Shown here: one piece after another, positions 34,234 through 43,004 of the stretch
How positions within the stretch are numbered: position 1 is the first letter of the stretch
Layout of the letters: each line of letters begins with the position of its first letter
Source of the DNA: Pullichristensenella sp963930055
GTDB lineage: Bacteria; Bacillota; Clostridia; Christensenellales; Aristaeellaceae
NCBI GenBank assembly: GCA_963930055.1
Contig: CAWVKS010000008.1
Location: 248,001-312,000 of the forward strand
Length of the DNA: 64,000 bases
Direction of reading: 5' to 3'
The notes under the pieces: model-generated
Database searches by the model: none
What the model saw: the letters and a program-made list of their open reading frames with translations, nothing else
Told to the model about the DNA's origin: nothing
Translations under genes and position numbers: made by a program

Positions 34234-34731
34234 TCAGGCCAGCGCCGCCAGCGCGTTGTAGCTGTCATCGACGGCGCTCGCGGCGACGAGCATGCAGCGT
34301 TCCACCACGTAGCCGAAGTCCTCGTCGCCCAGAACGGGCAGATCCATGCGCGCGATGACGCTGCCGTCGTTCGTGTTGAGGACGAAGCGCACGAAGGCGG
34401 CGTCCGCGTTGATGGCGTTGAGCGCCTGATACAGCGCGGCCATGTCCGACATGTCCGCCGTCACCAGCGTGCCGGTCTCAAAGGTCACGCGCTCGTCGCT
34501 CACCAGCGCGCCGACAATGATGGAGTCCACGCCCTCGGCCCTGGAAGGGGGATAGGCGCGGATGAACACGTCGTACTCCGTGGAGGTGTCCAGCTGGTAG
34601 TTCACGCCCGCCTCGTCCAGATACGCGGCCACCTGCCCGCCGGCTTCCGTGCGCGGCCCGGCCGTCTCCGCAAGCGCCAGGCACGGGCAAAGAAACGCCA
34701 GCGCCAGCAGCAGTCCGATCAAACGTTTCAA
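34234..34731 (-). CDS. Secreted YbjN-like domain protein
   Basis: The start is TTG 34731, nine bases after AAAGGAG, giving 165 residues with signal peptide LKRLIGLLLALAFLCPCLALAE. The mature part (AALYQALNAINADAAFVRFVLNTND... VVERCMLVAASAVDDSYNAL) has the alternating strand/helix pattern of YbjN/secretion-chaperone-like domains. It is the first gene of a two-gene unit with the protein at 33722-34216. Function unknown. Confidence 0.6.
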   Translation of the reverse strand: MKRLIGLLLALAFLCPCLALAETAGPRTEAGGQVAAYLDEAGVNYQLDTSTEYDVFIRAYPPSRAEGVDSIIVGALVSDERVTFETGTLVTADMSDMAALYQALNAINADAAFVRFVLNTNDGSVIARMDLPVLGDEDFGYVVERCMLVAASAVDDSYNALAALA

Positions 34732-34822
34732 GATGATGCACTCCTTTCGATCCGTTTCACGTTCATCACGCAAAAAGTTACCCAAAGCAAAGACATGCAA
34801 CAACTCCCCAAAAACGGAACGA

Positions 34823-34845
34823 CCCCGCCGGGAAACCCGGCGGGG
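34823..34845 (-). terminator. Terminator of the NCS2 permease gene
   Basis: A perfect 10-bp stem CCCCGCCGGG/CCCGGCGGGG lies 10 bp beyond the stop. The T-rich tail on the minus strand is broken. Confidence 0.7.
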
Positions 34846-34854
34846 CAAAGGGGA

Positions 34855-36276
34855 TCACTCGTTGTCCGCGCCCTTTTTCTTCTCGCCGATGGAGAGCAGG
34901 GCGTTGAGGATGATGCCGAAGATGGCCGCGCCCGCGATGCAGGGCACGTTCAGCCCGAAGAAGGGGATGTTGCCGCCGAAGGCGTAGTTGCCGCCGATGC
35001 CGATGACCATGATGGAGGCGATGACGGCGATGTTCTTGCTGGAGAACATGTCCACCTTCTTGTCGATCATGATGGCCATGCCCTGCGCGGCGATGGCGCC
35101 GAACAGGTAGATCTCCAGGCCGCCGATGACCGCCAGCGGGATGCCGTAGATGACGCGGATGAGGGGCGTGAACATGGAGATGATCATGGCGAAGATGGCC
35201 GCCACCGTCAAAACCGAGGTGGAGAAGATCTTCGTGATGGCCATGGTGCTGATGTTCTCGCCGTAGTTGGTGCCGGCCGGGCCGCCGATGACGCCGGCGA
35301 CCATGTCGCACAGGCCGTCGCCGACGAGGTTGCGGCCGAGCAGGTCGATCATGTTGCGCTCCTTGCGGCCCTTCTTGCGCGCCAGGTCGTTGACATAGAT
35401 GTCCAACTGGTACATATGCGCCGTGGACTCGGGGATGGTGGCGATGGCGATGGGCATGATGGCCGCCACCGCCGCCCAGGAAGCCTTGGGGAAGGTGAAG
35501 GCGGGCAGGGCGAAGATGGAGCCGTCGCCCAGTTTCCAGCTGGAAGCGGCCAGCGCCTCAGCGGGCATCTCGCGGAAGAGGTCGAACCCGTCGCCGCCGA
35601 TGAGGAGCAGCAGCCCCGCGGCCGCGCAGCCCACCGCCGCGCCGAGCAAAAGCGGTATCTGGCCGAGGAAGCCCTTCAGATAGCGGGAAAAGAGGATGGT
35701 GGAGATCAGCGTGACCAAAGCGATGACCCACGTCCAGTTGGCGAGCGCGCCGGTCACGCCCGCGGCGGGCGCGGCGTCGGAGAGGGCGTTGCCGGCCAGC
35801 GTCAGGCCGATGATCATCGCCACCGGGCCGGTGATGGAGGCGGGCAGTATCTTCTCCACCGCGCGGCGGCCGCAGAAGCGGACGATCAGGCCCGCGGCGA
35901 TGGACACAAGGCCGGAAAGCACGATGCCGAACTGCGCCTGCGAGATCAGCGCCGCGGGAAGGATGCCCGAGGCCTCGAACTGGGCGATCTGCTCGGCGGT
36001 GCCCTCGGCGGCCACCATGCTGGAAATGGCCGTCAGATAGGCGAAGCTGGAGCCGTAATAGAGGGGGATCTTCCTGCCGGTGATGAGGATGAAGAACAGC
36101 GTGGCCAGGCCGCTGGCGAAGATGGTGGTGGACACCTGGAAACCGGTGATGAGCGCCACCGTTACCGTCGCCGGGAACATGACGATGACCTGCTGCAGGG
36201 CGTAGAGGATCAGTTTGCCCATCGGGGGCCGCTCTTCCGGCAGGTAGCCGAGGGCGGCGTCGTGCTTAAGCTCCAT
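34855..36276 (-). CDS. NCS2-family nucleobase permease (uracil/xanthine type)
   Basis: The 473-residue protein has about 12-14 membrane segments. UraA-like features are the LPEERPPMGKLILYALQQVIVMFPATVTVAL start, the QAQFGIVLSGL segment, PESTAHMYQLD with its substrate-binding Glu, and the second conserved region NLVGDGLCDMVAGVIGGPAGTNYGEN. It imports a nucleobase with protons; uracil is likeliest from the sequence style. ATG 36276 follows GAAGG. I found no pyrimidine or purine riboswitch in the leader. Confidence 0.88.
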   Translation of the reverse strand: MELKHDAALGYLPEERPPMGKLILYALQQVIVMFPATVTVALITGFQVSTTIFASGLATLFFILITGRKIPLYYGSSFAYLTAISSMVAAEGTAEQIAQFEASGILPAALISQAQFGIVLSGLVSIAAGLIVRFCGRRAVEKILPASITGPVAMIIGLTLAGNALSDAAPAAGVTGALANWTWVIALVTLISTILFSRYLKGFLGQIPLLLGAAVGCAAAGLLLLIGGDGFDLFREMPAEALAASSWKLGDGSIFALPAFTFPKASWAAVAAIMPIAIATIPESTAHMYQLDIYVNDLARKKGRKERNMIDLLGRNLVGDGLCDMVAGVIGGPAGTNYGENISTMAITKIFSTSVLTVAAIFAMIISMFTPLIRVIYGIPLAVIGGLEIYLFGAIAAQGMAIMIDKKVDMFSSKNIAVIASIMVIGIGGNYAFGGNIPFFGLNVPCIAGAAIFGIILNALLSIGEKKKGADNE

Positions 36277-36367
36277 CAGATATACGCCTTCTTTCTCAGT
36301 TTGCGCGCCGCGTGGGCGCATAAAGGCGCACCGGGGCAGGCAGGCCTTCCCACGGCGCGTTTTATCT

Positions 36368-36397
36368 ATTAAACCACACACGCCCCCCTTTTGTCAA
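36368..36397 (-). promoter_or_regulatory. Promoter of the NCS2 permease gene
   Basis: On the minus strand a perfect TTGACA is followed after 18 bp by TTTAAT. Confidence 0.65.
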
Positions 36398-37014
36398 ACA
36401 GAATCCACACTTTCGCCATTATTTTACATCCCCGTCGCACCGCGGGCACAGGCCTTTCGCCCGTCCGCGCAAAAGGGGGCGGAGGGCATCGCTGCCCGCC
36501 GCCCCAAGAGGAAGAGAAGAGAAGGATCCGCTATTTCGATCGGAGCCCGCCGCGCCGTCCGCTGGGGAAGAGGCGTTTGCCAGAAGCCGCCTGCGCGGCC
36601 TTTCGCGTCCCGTTGCCCCGCGCGTTCCGACAGCGCCGACGGCTCCGTTGTTCATTGCGCCCGGAAGAAATGCCGGGCGTCCTTTGTGGCTCTGGATATA
36701 TCGTAACAGGAAGATATGGACCGTTCGTGAACGCGACGTGAACGATCGCGGGCAGGACGGGGGAGTTTTTGCGGCAGGGGACGCGTTCGACGCCGTTCAT
36801 CCCGCAGGGGCAGGCAGGAGCGCGGCAAGCGCAGGTCTCGCAGGGGAGCGTCAAGGGTCTTTTGAGGTCGTTCCGGCGGTTTTTGGCGGGGGAGGCGTTT
36901 GCGAGAGCGGCAGGGGGAAAGGGAACAGAGACGCACAAGAAATAAAATCGGCATTTTCAATGCCGGGCGGCGCGCCTTGCCCCGCGGGGGCGAGGCGTGA
37001 CGCGAAAATTTATG
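36398..37014. other. Long intergenic region without convincing gene
   Basis: Six hundred bases with only overlapping shadow frames. It contains two hairpins, one near 36475-36505 (GGGCGG...CCGCCC) and one at 36659-36680 (GCCCGG/CCGGGC). Nothing else is recognisable, and it leads into the 13-bp tandem array. Confidence 0.5.
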
Positions 37015-37018
37015 AGGG

Positions 37019-37257
37019 ATGCCCCAAGGGGATGCCCCAAGGGGATGCCCCAAGGGGATGCCCCAAGGGGATGCCCCAAGGGGATGCCCCAAGGGGATGC
37101 CCCAAGGGGATGCCCCAAGGGGATGCCCCAAGGGGATGCCCCAAGGGGATGCCCCAAGGGGATGCCCCAAGGGGATGCCCCAAGGGGATGCCCCAAGGGG
37201 ATGCCCCAAGGGGATGCCCCAAGGGGATGCCCCAAGGGGATGCCCCAAGGGGATGCC
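37019..37257. repeat. 13-bp minisatellite, 18 perfect copies
   Basis: The unit ATGCCCCAAGGGG is repeated 18 times without a mismatch, then ends in a partial unit that diverges to ATGCCCGAAAG. Each unit can fold on itself (CCCC/GGGG). Because 13 is not a multiple of three, all six frames stay open and encode cyclic 13-residue peptides; these are artefacts. It lies between the permease promoter region and the terminator of the YegP gene. Confidence 0.97.
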
Positions 37258-37274
37258 CGAAAGCCCCCCGACCA

Positions 37275-37309
37275 CAAAAAGCGTCCCTCCCGCTCGGGAA
37301 GGGGCGCTT
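37275..37309 (-). terminator. Terminator of the YegP-like gene
   Basis: On the minus strand AAGCG pairs with CGCTT around a GC-rich inner stem, followed by five T residues. Confidence 0.8.
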
Positions 37310-37322
37310 CGGAAAAGATCGC

Positions 37323-37691
37323 TTATTCCTCGACCATCTCGGCCACGGGCGCGTTCTCGCGCACGCTCTGGATGCCGTTTTCGCAGCTCTCCTTGGCCTT
37401 GTAGCCTTCGCTGGCGGCGATGATCTCGCCGTTGGTGGCCTTGAGGCGGAAGCGGAATTCGCCGGCCTTGTCCGTGTACAGCTCGAACTTCGGGCACTTC
37501 GCGGCGGCGAAGCCCTCGACGGTCTGATCCTCCAGCGCGGCGATGGGCGCGTTCTTGCGCACGCTGGCAATGCCGTTTTTGCAGGAAGCGGCGGTGGTGT
37601 AGACCTCGGAGGTGGCGATGACCTGGCCGTTGTCGGCCCTGAGGTTGAACATGATGCCGGTGTTGACCTTTTTGACGACGAAAGCGCTCAT
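37323..37691 (-). CDS. YegP/DUF1508 family protein (two repeats)
   Basis: The 122-residue protein consists of two DUF1508 units. The first has FNLRADNGQVIATSEVYTTAASCKNGIASVRKNA and the second FRLKATNGEIIAASEGYKAKESCENGIQSVRENA. This is the standard two-repeat YegP architecture; the role is unknown but the family is often stress-linked. ATG 37691 is eight bases from GGAGG. Confidence 0.9.
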   Translation of the reverse strand: MSAFVVKKVNTGIMFNLRADNGQVIATSEVYTTAASCKNGIASVRKNAPIAALEDQTVEGFAAAKCPKFELYTDKAGEFRFRLKATNGEIIAASEGYKAKESCENGIQSVRENAPVAEMVEE

Positions 37692-37723
37692 GCAAACGAC
37701 CTCCATGATTGGTATTTCTCCAT

Positions 37724-37752
37724 ATTATACCCGTATTTTTGTTACACTGCAA
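37724..37752 (-). promoter_or_regulatory. Promoter of the YegP-like gene
   Basis: On the minus strand TTGCAG is followed after 17 bp by TATAAT. It overlaps the terminator region of the liv operon. Confidence 0.75.
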
Positions 37753-37755
37753 AGC

Positions 37756-37792
37756 AAAAACAGGCTCCCGGGGCGCTCCGGGAGTCTGTTTT
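37756..37792 (-). terminator. Terminator of the liv operon
   Basis: The stem AAACAG plus CTCCCGG pairs with CCGGGAG plus CTGTTT, with T residues at the end on the minus strand. Confidence 0.85.
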
Positions 37793-37801
37793 ACAGAGTA
37801 T

Positions 37802-38527
37802 TTACTTTCGGTGTTTGGCCTCGCCGAGGTAGGCGTCGCGCACGCGCGGGTCCTCCAGCAGCTCCAGCCCCTTGCCCTCCATGGTGATGACGCCCGTCTC
37901 CAGGACGAAGCCGTAGCTGGCGCACTTGAGGGCGGCGTTGGCGTTCTGCTCGATGAGCAAAATGGTGATGCCCTCCTGACTCAACTGGCGGATGATGTGG
38001 AAGATGTCGCGCACCACCAGCGGCGCCAGGCCCAGCGAGGGCTCGTCCATCATCATCAATTTCGGCCGTGTCATCAACGCCCGGCCCACGGCCAGCATCT
38101 GCTGCTCGCCGCCGGAGAGCGTGCCCGCCATCTGCCAGGAGCGCTCCCTGAGGCGGGGGAAGAGGTCGTAGACGTGTTCCATGTCCTTGCGGATGCCGTC
38201 CTCGTCCTTGCGCAGGTAAGCGCCGATCTTGAGGTTCTCGGCCACGGTGAGGTTGGAAAACACCCGCCGCCCCTCCGGCACCATGGCGATGCCCCGGGAG
38301 ACGATCTTCTGCGGATCCATGCCGGTGATGTCCTCGCCGGCAAACTCGATGGTGCCGCCCTTGACGCCCACCAGGCCGCTGATGGAGCGCAGCGCCGTGG
38401 ATTTGCCCGCGCCGTTGGCGCCGATGAGCGTGACGATCTCGCCCTCCTTGACGGCGAAGGAGACGCCCTTGAGGGCTTCGATGCCGCCGTAGCTGACTTT
38501 CAGATCCGTTACTTTGAGCAGGCTCAT
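37802..38527 (-). CDS. livF: Branched-chain amino acid ABC transporter ATPase LivF
   Basis: The 241-residue ATPase has Walker A GANGAGKST, signature LSGGEQQMLAVGRAL, Walker B LMMMDEPSLGLAP and the LivF-type ending DPRVRDAYLGE. It overlaps livG by four bases and is the last gene of livJHMGF. Confidence 0.95.
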   Translation of the reverse strand: MSLLKVTDLKVSYGGIEALKGVSFAVKEGEIVTLIGANGAGKSTALRSISGLVGVKGGTIEFAGEDITGMDPQKIVSRGIAMVPEGRRVFSNLTVAENLKIGAYLRKDEDGIRKDMEHVYDLFPRLRERSWQMAGTLSGGEQQMLAVGRALMTRPKLMMMDEPSLGLAPLVVRDIFHIIRQLSQEGITILLIEQNANAALKCASYGFVLETGVITMEGKGLELLEDPRVRDAYLGEAKHRK

Positions 38528-39360
38528 TCCTCATCCACCCCCAGATATGCCTGTATGACCTCGGGATCGTCCTGCACCTCGGCGGGCGTGCCCTCCGCGA
38601 TGAGCTTGCCAAAGTCGATCACGTAGATGCGGTCGGAGATGTCCATGACCAGGTTCATGTGGTGCTCGATCATGAACACGGTGAGCTTGAAGTGTTCTTT
38701 GATCCCGCGGATGAAGTCGCCCAACTCGTCCGTCTCCTGCGGGTTCATGCCCGCGGCCGGCTCGTCGAGCAAAAGCAGGCTCGGCCGCGTGGCCAAAGCG
38801 CGGGCGATCTCCAAGCGCCGCTGCTTGCCGTAGGGCAGGGAGGTGGCCATTTCGCCGGCGACGTCGGCAAGGCCGACGATCTTGAGAAGCTCCATGCATT
38901 CCTCGCGCATCGCGCGCTCCTCGCGGCCGTTCAAATGGAAGGCGGCGGTGAAGAGGTTGGACTTTTTGCGCAGGTGCGTGGCGATGAGCACGTTTTCAAA
39001 CACGGTCTGCGTCTTGAACAGGCGGATGTTCTGGAACGTGCGGGCGATGCCCATTTTGGTGATCCTGTCCGGCGTGTTGACGACCACATGGGCGTACTTG
39101 CCCCGGTTTTCCCCGGCGTAGAGCTTTTTCATTTTGCCGGTGGGGTGGTTGGAGGCGATGAGCCTGTCGTGGAACCACACCTCGCCGTTGGTCGGCTCGT
39201 ACACGCCAGTGATGCAGTTGAACGCCGTGGTCTTGCCCGCGCCGTTGGGGCCGATGAGGGCGACGATCTCGCCCTCGTCCACGTGCATGGAGAGGTTGTT
39301 GACCGCCACCACGCCGCCAAACTGCATGGTGATGTCGTTGACCTTCAGAACGGTGCTCAT
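38524..39360 (-). CDS. livG: Branched-chain amino acid ABC transporter ATPase LivG
   Basis: The 278-residue ATPase has Walker A GPNGAGKTT and Walker B LLLLDEPAAGMNPQE. The signature is atypical, TSLPYGKQRRLEIARAL, which is normal for LivG (LPYGxQRR). The long insertion between Walker A and the Q-loop is also typical. It overlaps both livM and livF by four bases. Confidence 0.95.
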   Translation of the reverse strand: MSTVLKVNDITMQFGGVVAVNNLSMHVDEGEIVALIGPNGAGKTTAFNCITGVYEPTNGEVWFHDRLIASNHPTGKMKKLYAGENRGKYAHVVVNTPDRITKMGIARTFQNIRLFKTQTVFENVLIATHLRKKSNLFTAAFHLNGREERAMREECMELLKIVGLADVAGEMATSLPYGKQRRLEIARALATRPSLLLLDEPAAGMNPQETDELGDFIRGIKEHFKLTVFMIEHHMNLVMDISDRIYVIDFGKLIAEGTPAEVQDDPEVIQAYLGVDEE

Positions 39361-40484
39361 TTCACCGCCCCCTTTCCGGCGCGGCGGCCGCGCTTGCCGC
39401 GCAGTATGTCAGGCAGTTCGCGCATGCCGAACATGCCCTGCCGGTAGAACAGCACCACCACCATGATGATGATGGAGAACACCACCAGGCGGAAGCCGTT
39501 GCGCAGAAGCGGCACCTGCCACGCGCCGATGAACTGCTCCTGGTCGAGGAAGCGCAGCCACCATTCCGAGCAGGCCACAAACAGGAACGAGGCCACGCAG
39601 CTGCCGGAGATGGAGCCTATGCCGCCGATGACCACGATGAGCAGTATCTCATACGTCATCGCCGAGGTGAAGGCCTTGGCCTGTATGGTGTTGGAGTACA
39701 TGGCCAGCATCGCCCCGCCCACGCCGGCGAAGAAGGAGCTGATGCAGAAGGAAAGCTGCTTGTGGCGCGCCAGGTTGATGCCCATGGCCTCGGCGGCCAC
39801 CTCGTCGTCGCGGATGGCCTTGAAGGCGCGGCCGTAGCTGGAATTGATCAGCAATACCACGATGGCGATGCACACGCCGGCGATGACGAAGGGAATCAGC
39901 GTGGAAAGGTAGAGCGTCCTGCCGCTTGCGAGCGTGATGTTGAAGTCGTTGAAGGTGGGATAGTCCTTGAGCATGTTGGAACCGTTGGTCACCGGGCCCA
40001 GCTTCTGCCACTGGAACACGGCGCGGATGATCTCGGCGAAGCCCAACGTGGCGATGGCCAGGTAGTCGCTCTTCAGGCGCAACACCGGCAGGCCGATCAA
40101 AAAGGCGAACAGCGCCGCCACCAGCCCCGCGAGGATCAGCGACGGCACCACGCCGAGCGTTACGCCGATGGCGCAGTCAAAGTACTGGTACACCGTTTCG
40201 CGCGCCTCGTTGGTGAGGGAGAAGATGGCGTAGGTGTAGCCGCCGATGAGCATAAAGCCCGCCTGCCCCAGGGAAAACAGGCCGGTAAAGCCGTTGAGCA
40301 GGTTCATCGAAACCGCCACCAGGGCGTAGGTCGCGCCCTTTTTGAGAACCGTGAAAAGCATGGAAGTGGCGGGCAAAAACTGTTCGAGCACGAATACGGC
40401 GATATACACCGCCGCGATGATGGCCACCGTGATCCACGTGGCCGCGTCCGCCCTGCGGCGGTCGGGAGCAAGTGTTTTCTGCAT
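39357..40484 (-). CDS. livM: Branched-chain amino acid ABC transporter permease LivM
   Basis: The 375-residue permease has about nine membrane segments and LivM motifs: SLGQAGFMLIGGYTYA, LRLKSDYLAIATLGFAEIIR and YGRAFKAIRDDEVAAEAMGIN. The last contains the EAA-like cytoplasmic loop that contacts the ATPases. Confidence 0.95.
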   Translation of the reverse strand: MQKTLAPDRRRADAATWITVAIIAAVYIAVFVLEQFLPATSMLFTVLKKGATYALVAVSMNLLNGFTGLFSLGQAGFMLIGGYTYAIFSLTNEARETVYQYFDCAIGVTLGVVPSLILAGLVAALFAFLIGLPVLRLKSDYLAIATLGFAEIIRAVFQWQKLGPVTNGSNMLKDYPTFNDFNITLASGRTLYLSTLIPFVIAGVCIAIVVLLINSSYGRAFKAIRDDEVAAEAMGINLARHKQLSFCISSFFAGVGGAMLAMYSNTIQAKAFTSAMTYEILLIVVIGGIGSISGSCVASFLFVACSEWWLRFLDQEQFIGAWQVPLLRNGFRLVVFSIIIMVVVLFYRQGMFGMRELPDILRGKRGRRAGKGAVK

Positions 40485-40497
40485 GATGCGCGCCTCC

Positions 40498-41424
40498 TTA
40501 GACCTTGTCGGTCGTCTTTTCCCCGAACAGGCCCGTGGGCTTGACGATGAGGATGACGATCAAAAGCGCGAAGGTAAAGGCGTCGGAGAAGGTGCTCAGC
40601 CCCAGCATCTGCGTGGTCAGGCCGGCCTGCAGAAGAATGACGTCCAGGCCCTTGATGATGCTCTCGCAAATGCCAATGATGAACGCGCCCACCACCGCGC
40701 CGGGCACCGAGCCGATGCCGCCGAACACCGCCGCCACGAACGCCTTCAGGCCCGGCATGGCGCCCGAGGTCTGGATGACGGTATTGTAATTGGTGAAGTA
40801 GAGGATGGAGCCGATGGCCGCCAGGAACGAGCCGATGATGAACGTGACCGAGATGACGGAATTGATCTTCACGCCCATCAGCTGGCTGGTCTCAAAATCC
40901 TTGGACACGGCGCGCATGGCCATGCCCACCTTGGTGTGGTTGATGAGCAAAACCAGCAGCACCACCAACACGATCACCAAGACCGGCGTCACCAGCGTCA
41001 CCATGCGGGTGGTGGCGCCAAAGACGCTGACCGATTCGGAGATCCAGGGGATGGTGGGGTAGACCTTGTTCAGGCCGCCGGTGACGTAGAGCACCAGGTT
41101 CTGCAACAGGTAGCTCACGCCGATGGCGGAGATCATGATCGACATGCGCGGCGCCGAGCGCAGGGGCTTGTAGGCCACGCGCTCGATGACGAAGCCGATG
41201 ACCACCGTGAACACCACCGACAGCGGCAGCGATATGTACAAGGGCAGCCCCGAGGCGTTCAGATACACCATGAGGATGCCCGAGACCATGAACACGTCGC
41301 CGTGGGCGAAGTTGATGAGGCGCAAAATGCCATAGACCATGGTGTAGCCAATGGCGATCAGCGCGTACTGCCCGCCGACGGAGACGCCGGAGAGCAGGTA
41401 AGGCAATACCGTGCTGAAGCTCAC
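40498..41424 (-). CDS. livH: Branched-chain amino acid ABC transporter permease LivH
   Basis: The start is GTG 41424, eight bases after AAGGAGGG, giving 308 residues. LivH features include LLSGVSVGGQYALIAIGYTMVYGILRLINFAHGDVFM and the loop MAMRAVSKDFETSQLMGVKIN. The longer frame to 41493 runs into an intercistronic hairpin and is not supported. Confidence 0.95.
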   Translation of the reverse strand: MSFSTVLPYLLSGVSVGGQYALIAIGYTMVYGILRLINFAHGDVFMVSGILMVYLNASGLPLYISLPLSVVFTVVIGFVIERVAYKPLRSAPRMSIMISAIGVSYLLQNLVLYVTGGLNKVYPTIPWISESVSVFGATTRMVTLVTPVLVIVLVVLLVLLINHTKVGMAMRAVSKDFETSQLMGVKINSVISVTFIIGSFLAAIGSILYFTNYNTVIQTSGAMPGLKAFVAAVFGGIGSVPGAVVGAFIIGICESIIKGLDVILLQAGLTTQMLGLSTFSDAFTFALLIVILIVKPTGLFGEKTTDKV

Positions 41425-41445
41425 AGGGGGATCCCTCCTTGATAT

Positions 41446-41486
41446 GCCGTCTCGAAAAAGCGCCATGTGCGCCCTTTCGAGACGGC
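41446..41486 (-). promoter_or_regulatory. Intercistronic stem-loop 1 between livJ and livH
   Basis: A perfect 12-bp stem (GCCGTCTCGAAA with TTTCGAGACGGC) encloses an inner GCGC/GCGC pair. It sits 22 bp before the livH start. Confidence 0.7.
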
Positions 41487-41507
41487 ACAGCATAAAACCG
41501 ACAAGCG

Positions 41508-41534
41508 GGCGGGAGAGAAGGTTTCTCTCCCGCC
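41508..41534 (-). promoter_or_regulatory. Intercistronic stem-loop 2 after livJ
   Basis: A perfect 12-bp stem (GGCGGGAGAGAA with TTCTCTCCCGCC) has a three-base loop and no T-tract. It is placed to protect livJ mRNA or to lower read-through into livHMGF. Confidence 0.7.
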
Positions 41535-41555
41535 CCGCAAGCGCAAAAGCGGGGG

Positions 41556-42713
41556 TTATTCGACGGTCTGCACCGTGACGAACTCCCAGACGTTGTCCGC
41601 GGTGTTGGCGGTCTTGATGTAGGCCGAATCGCGGTTGGCGTCGCCGATGTCGTTGAAGGTGATCTCGCCGGACACGCCGGTGTAGTCAACGTTCCACAGC
41701 GCCTCGTTGACGGCGGCCGGGTCGGTGGAGCCGGCAAGCTCCAGCGCCTGCAGCGCCACGAAGTAGGCGTCATAGCCCATGACGGACACGGCGGAGACCA
41801 TGTCGTTGCCGCCGTTGTTGGTCAGCGCTTCGGGGTTGGCGTTCATCCATTCCTTGATGCCCGCGTCGAACTCGGGGGAGCCGCCCTCCTGATAGAAGGT
41901 GGTGATGTAGATGGTCACGTCCTTGCCCGAGGCCGCGTTGGTGATGACGTTGCTGTCCCAGGTGTCAGAGCCGAGCAGCGCGTAGGAAACGCCCTGCGCC
42001 GCCGCCTGGTCGACGATCAGGGACGTGTAGGCCAGGGAGCAGGGGGCGAAGAACACCTGCGCGTTCAGCGCCGTGGCGGTGGAAAGATAGGAAGAGAAGT
42101 CCGCCGTGTTGGTGGGGAAGCTCTCGGTCACCACCGTGCCGCCCAGCGCCTGGAAGGCCTCCTGGAAGTAGTGGGCCAGGCCCTGGTCGTAGTCGTTGCC
42201 AAGCTCGGCCAGGCAGTAGGCCGTGGTCGCGCCCAGCTCGTTGTAGGCGTAGTTGGCAAGGACGGTGCCCTGGAAGGGATCCAGGAAGCAGATGCGGAAG
42301 TAGTGGGTGTTGCCCTCGGTGACCGCGGGGTTGGTGCAGGTCACGCCGATGGCCGGGATGCCCGCGTCCTCAAAGATGGGGCCGCCCGCGATGGAAACGC
42401 CGGAGCCGTAGGAGCCGAGCACCACGCTCACGTTCTCGCTCACCAGCTGCTGCGCGGCGGAGGGCGCCTTGTCGGTCGAGGACTGGTTGTCGGCGTAGAC
42501 CAGTTCGACATTGTAGGTCGTGCCGCCGATGTCCACCGTGGGCTGCACGTAGTTGGCGTATTGCATGCCAAGCATCTCCTGCTTGCCGCCGGCGCCGCTA
42601 TCGCCCGAGGCAGGCTCGAATACGCCGATCTTCACCGTGGGGTTCCCCTCGGCCATCGCCGCGAACGGCACGGCCAGCAGGAGCACCAGGACCAAAGCCA
42701 GGATCTTCTTCAT
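41556..42713 (-). CDS. livJ: Branched-chain amino acid ABC transporter substrate-binding protein LivJ
   Basis: The 385-residue protein has a signal peptide (MKKILALVLVLLLAVPFAAMA) and a type I periplasmic-binding fold with VKIGVFEPASGDSGAGGKQ at the start, ADNQSSTDKAPSAAQQLV and GSYGSGVSIAGGPIFEDAGIPAIGVTCTNP. There is no lipobox Cys, which is odd for a Gram-positive binding protein and suggests that the protein is held by other means or released. It is first in the operon. Confidence 0.92.
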   Translation of the reverse strand: MKKILALVLVLLLAVPFAAMAEGNPTVKIGVFEPASGDSGAGGKQEMLGMQYANYVQPTVDIGGTTYNVELVYADNQSSTDKAPSAAQQLVSENVSVVLGSYGSGVSIAGGPIFEDAGIPAIGVTCTNPAVTEGNTHYFRICFLDPFQGTVLANYAYNELGATTAYCLAELGNDYDQGLAHYFQEAFQALGGTVVTESFPTNTADFSSYLSTATALNAQVFFAPCSLAYTSLIVDQAAAQGVSYALLGSDTWDSNVITNAASGKDVTIYITTFYQEGGSPEFDAGIKEWMNANPEALTNNGGNDMVSAVSVMGYDAYFVALQALELAGSTDPAAVNEALWNVDYTGVSGEITFNDIGDANRDSAYIKTANTADNVWEFVTVQTVE

Positions 42714-42750
42714 GATAAGCCCTCCCAATCTAAATTTGGACTGCACCCTC

Positions 42751-42779
42751 AGTATACAGCATTTGCAAAAAATTTGCAA
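42751..42779 (-). promoter_or_regulatory. Promoter of livJHMGF
   Basis: On the minus strand TTGCAA is followed after 17 bp by TATACT. TTGCAAAT occurs twice in the -35 and spacer, a possible binding site. The remaining sequence up to 42942 is AT-richer and otherwise featureless. Confidence 0.7.
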
Positions 42780-42942
42780 GGGAGGACAAAGAAGTTTCAA
42801 AATCCGTTCGATGTCGGCAATGGACGGACAGTTTTTGAGAAAAATTGCAGGAACACACGCAAGAAGGGTCAAATTTGTCCTTTCACAGGAAAAATGGGCG
42901 ACAGGCGTCCGCCGTGCGCGTACATACGCAAGAGAATGGATG

Positions 42943-42971
42943 TTGCGGGATGGAAAAATATCTGCTATAAT
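42943..42971 (+). promoter_or_regulatory. Promoter of the 43005 gene
   Basis: TTGCGG is followed after 17 bp by TATAAT. Confidence 0.75.
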
Positions 42972-43004
42972 TTAATATGCAGATCATCGAAAGGAGCACA
43001 TCCG

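Noticed and set aside
36277..36420. Purine or pyrimidine riboswitch before the nucleobase permease
   Set aside because: The leader after the promoter is about 85 nucleotides and I could not draw a known aptamer core or an attenuator.
37019..37257. Possible CRISPR array
   Set aside because: The 13-bp units are directly contiguous without spacers and there are no cas genes; it is a minisatellite. The peptides encoded in its six open frames are artefacts of the unit length.
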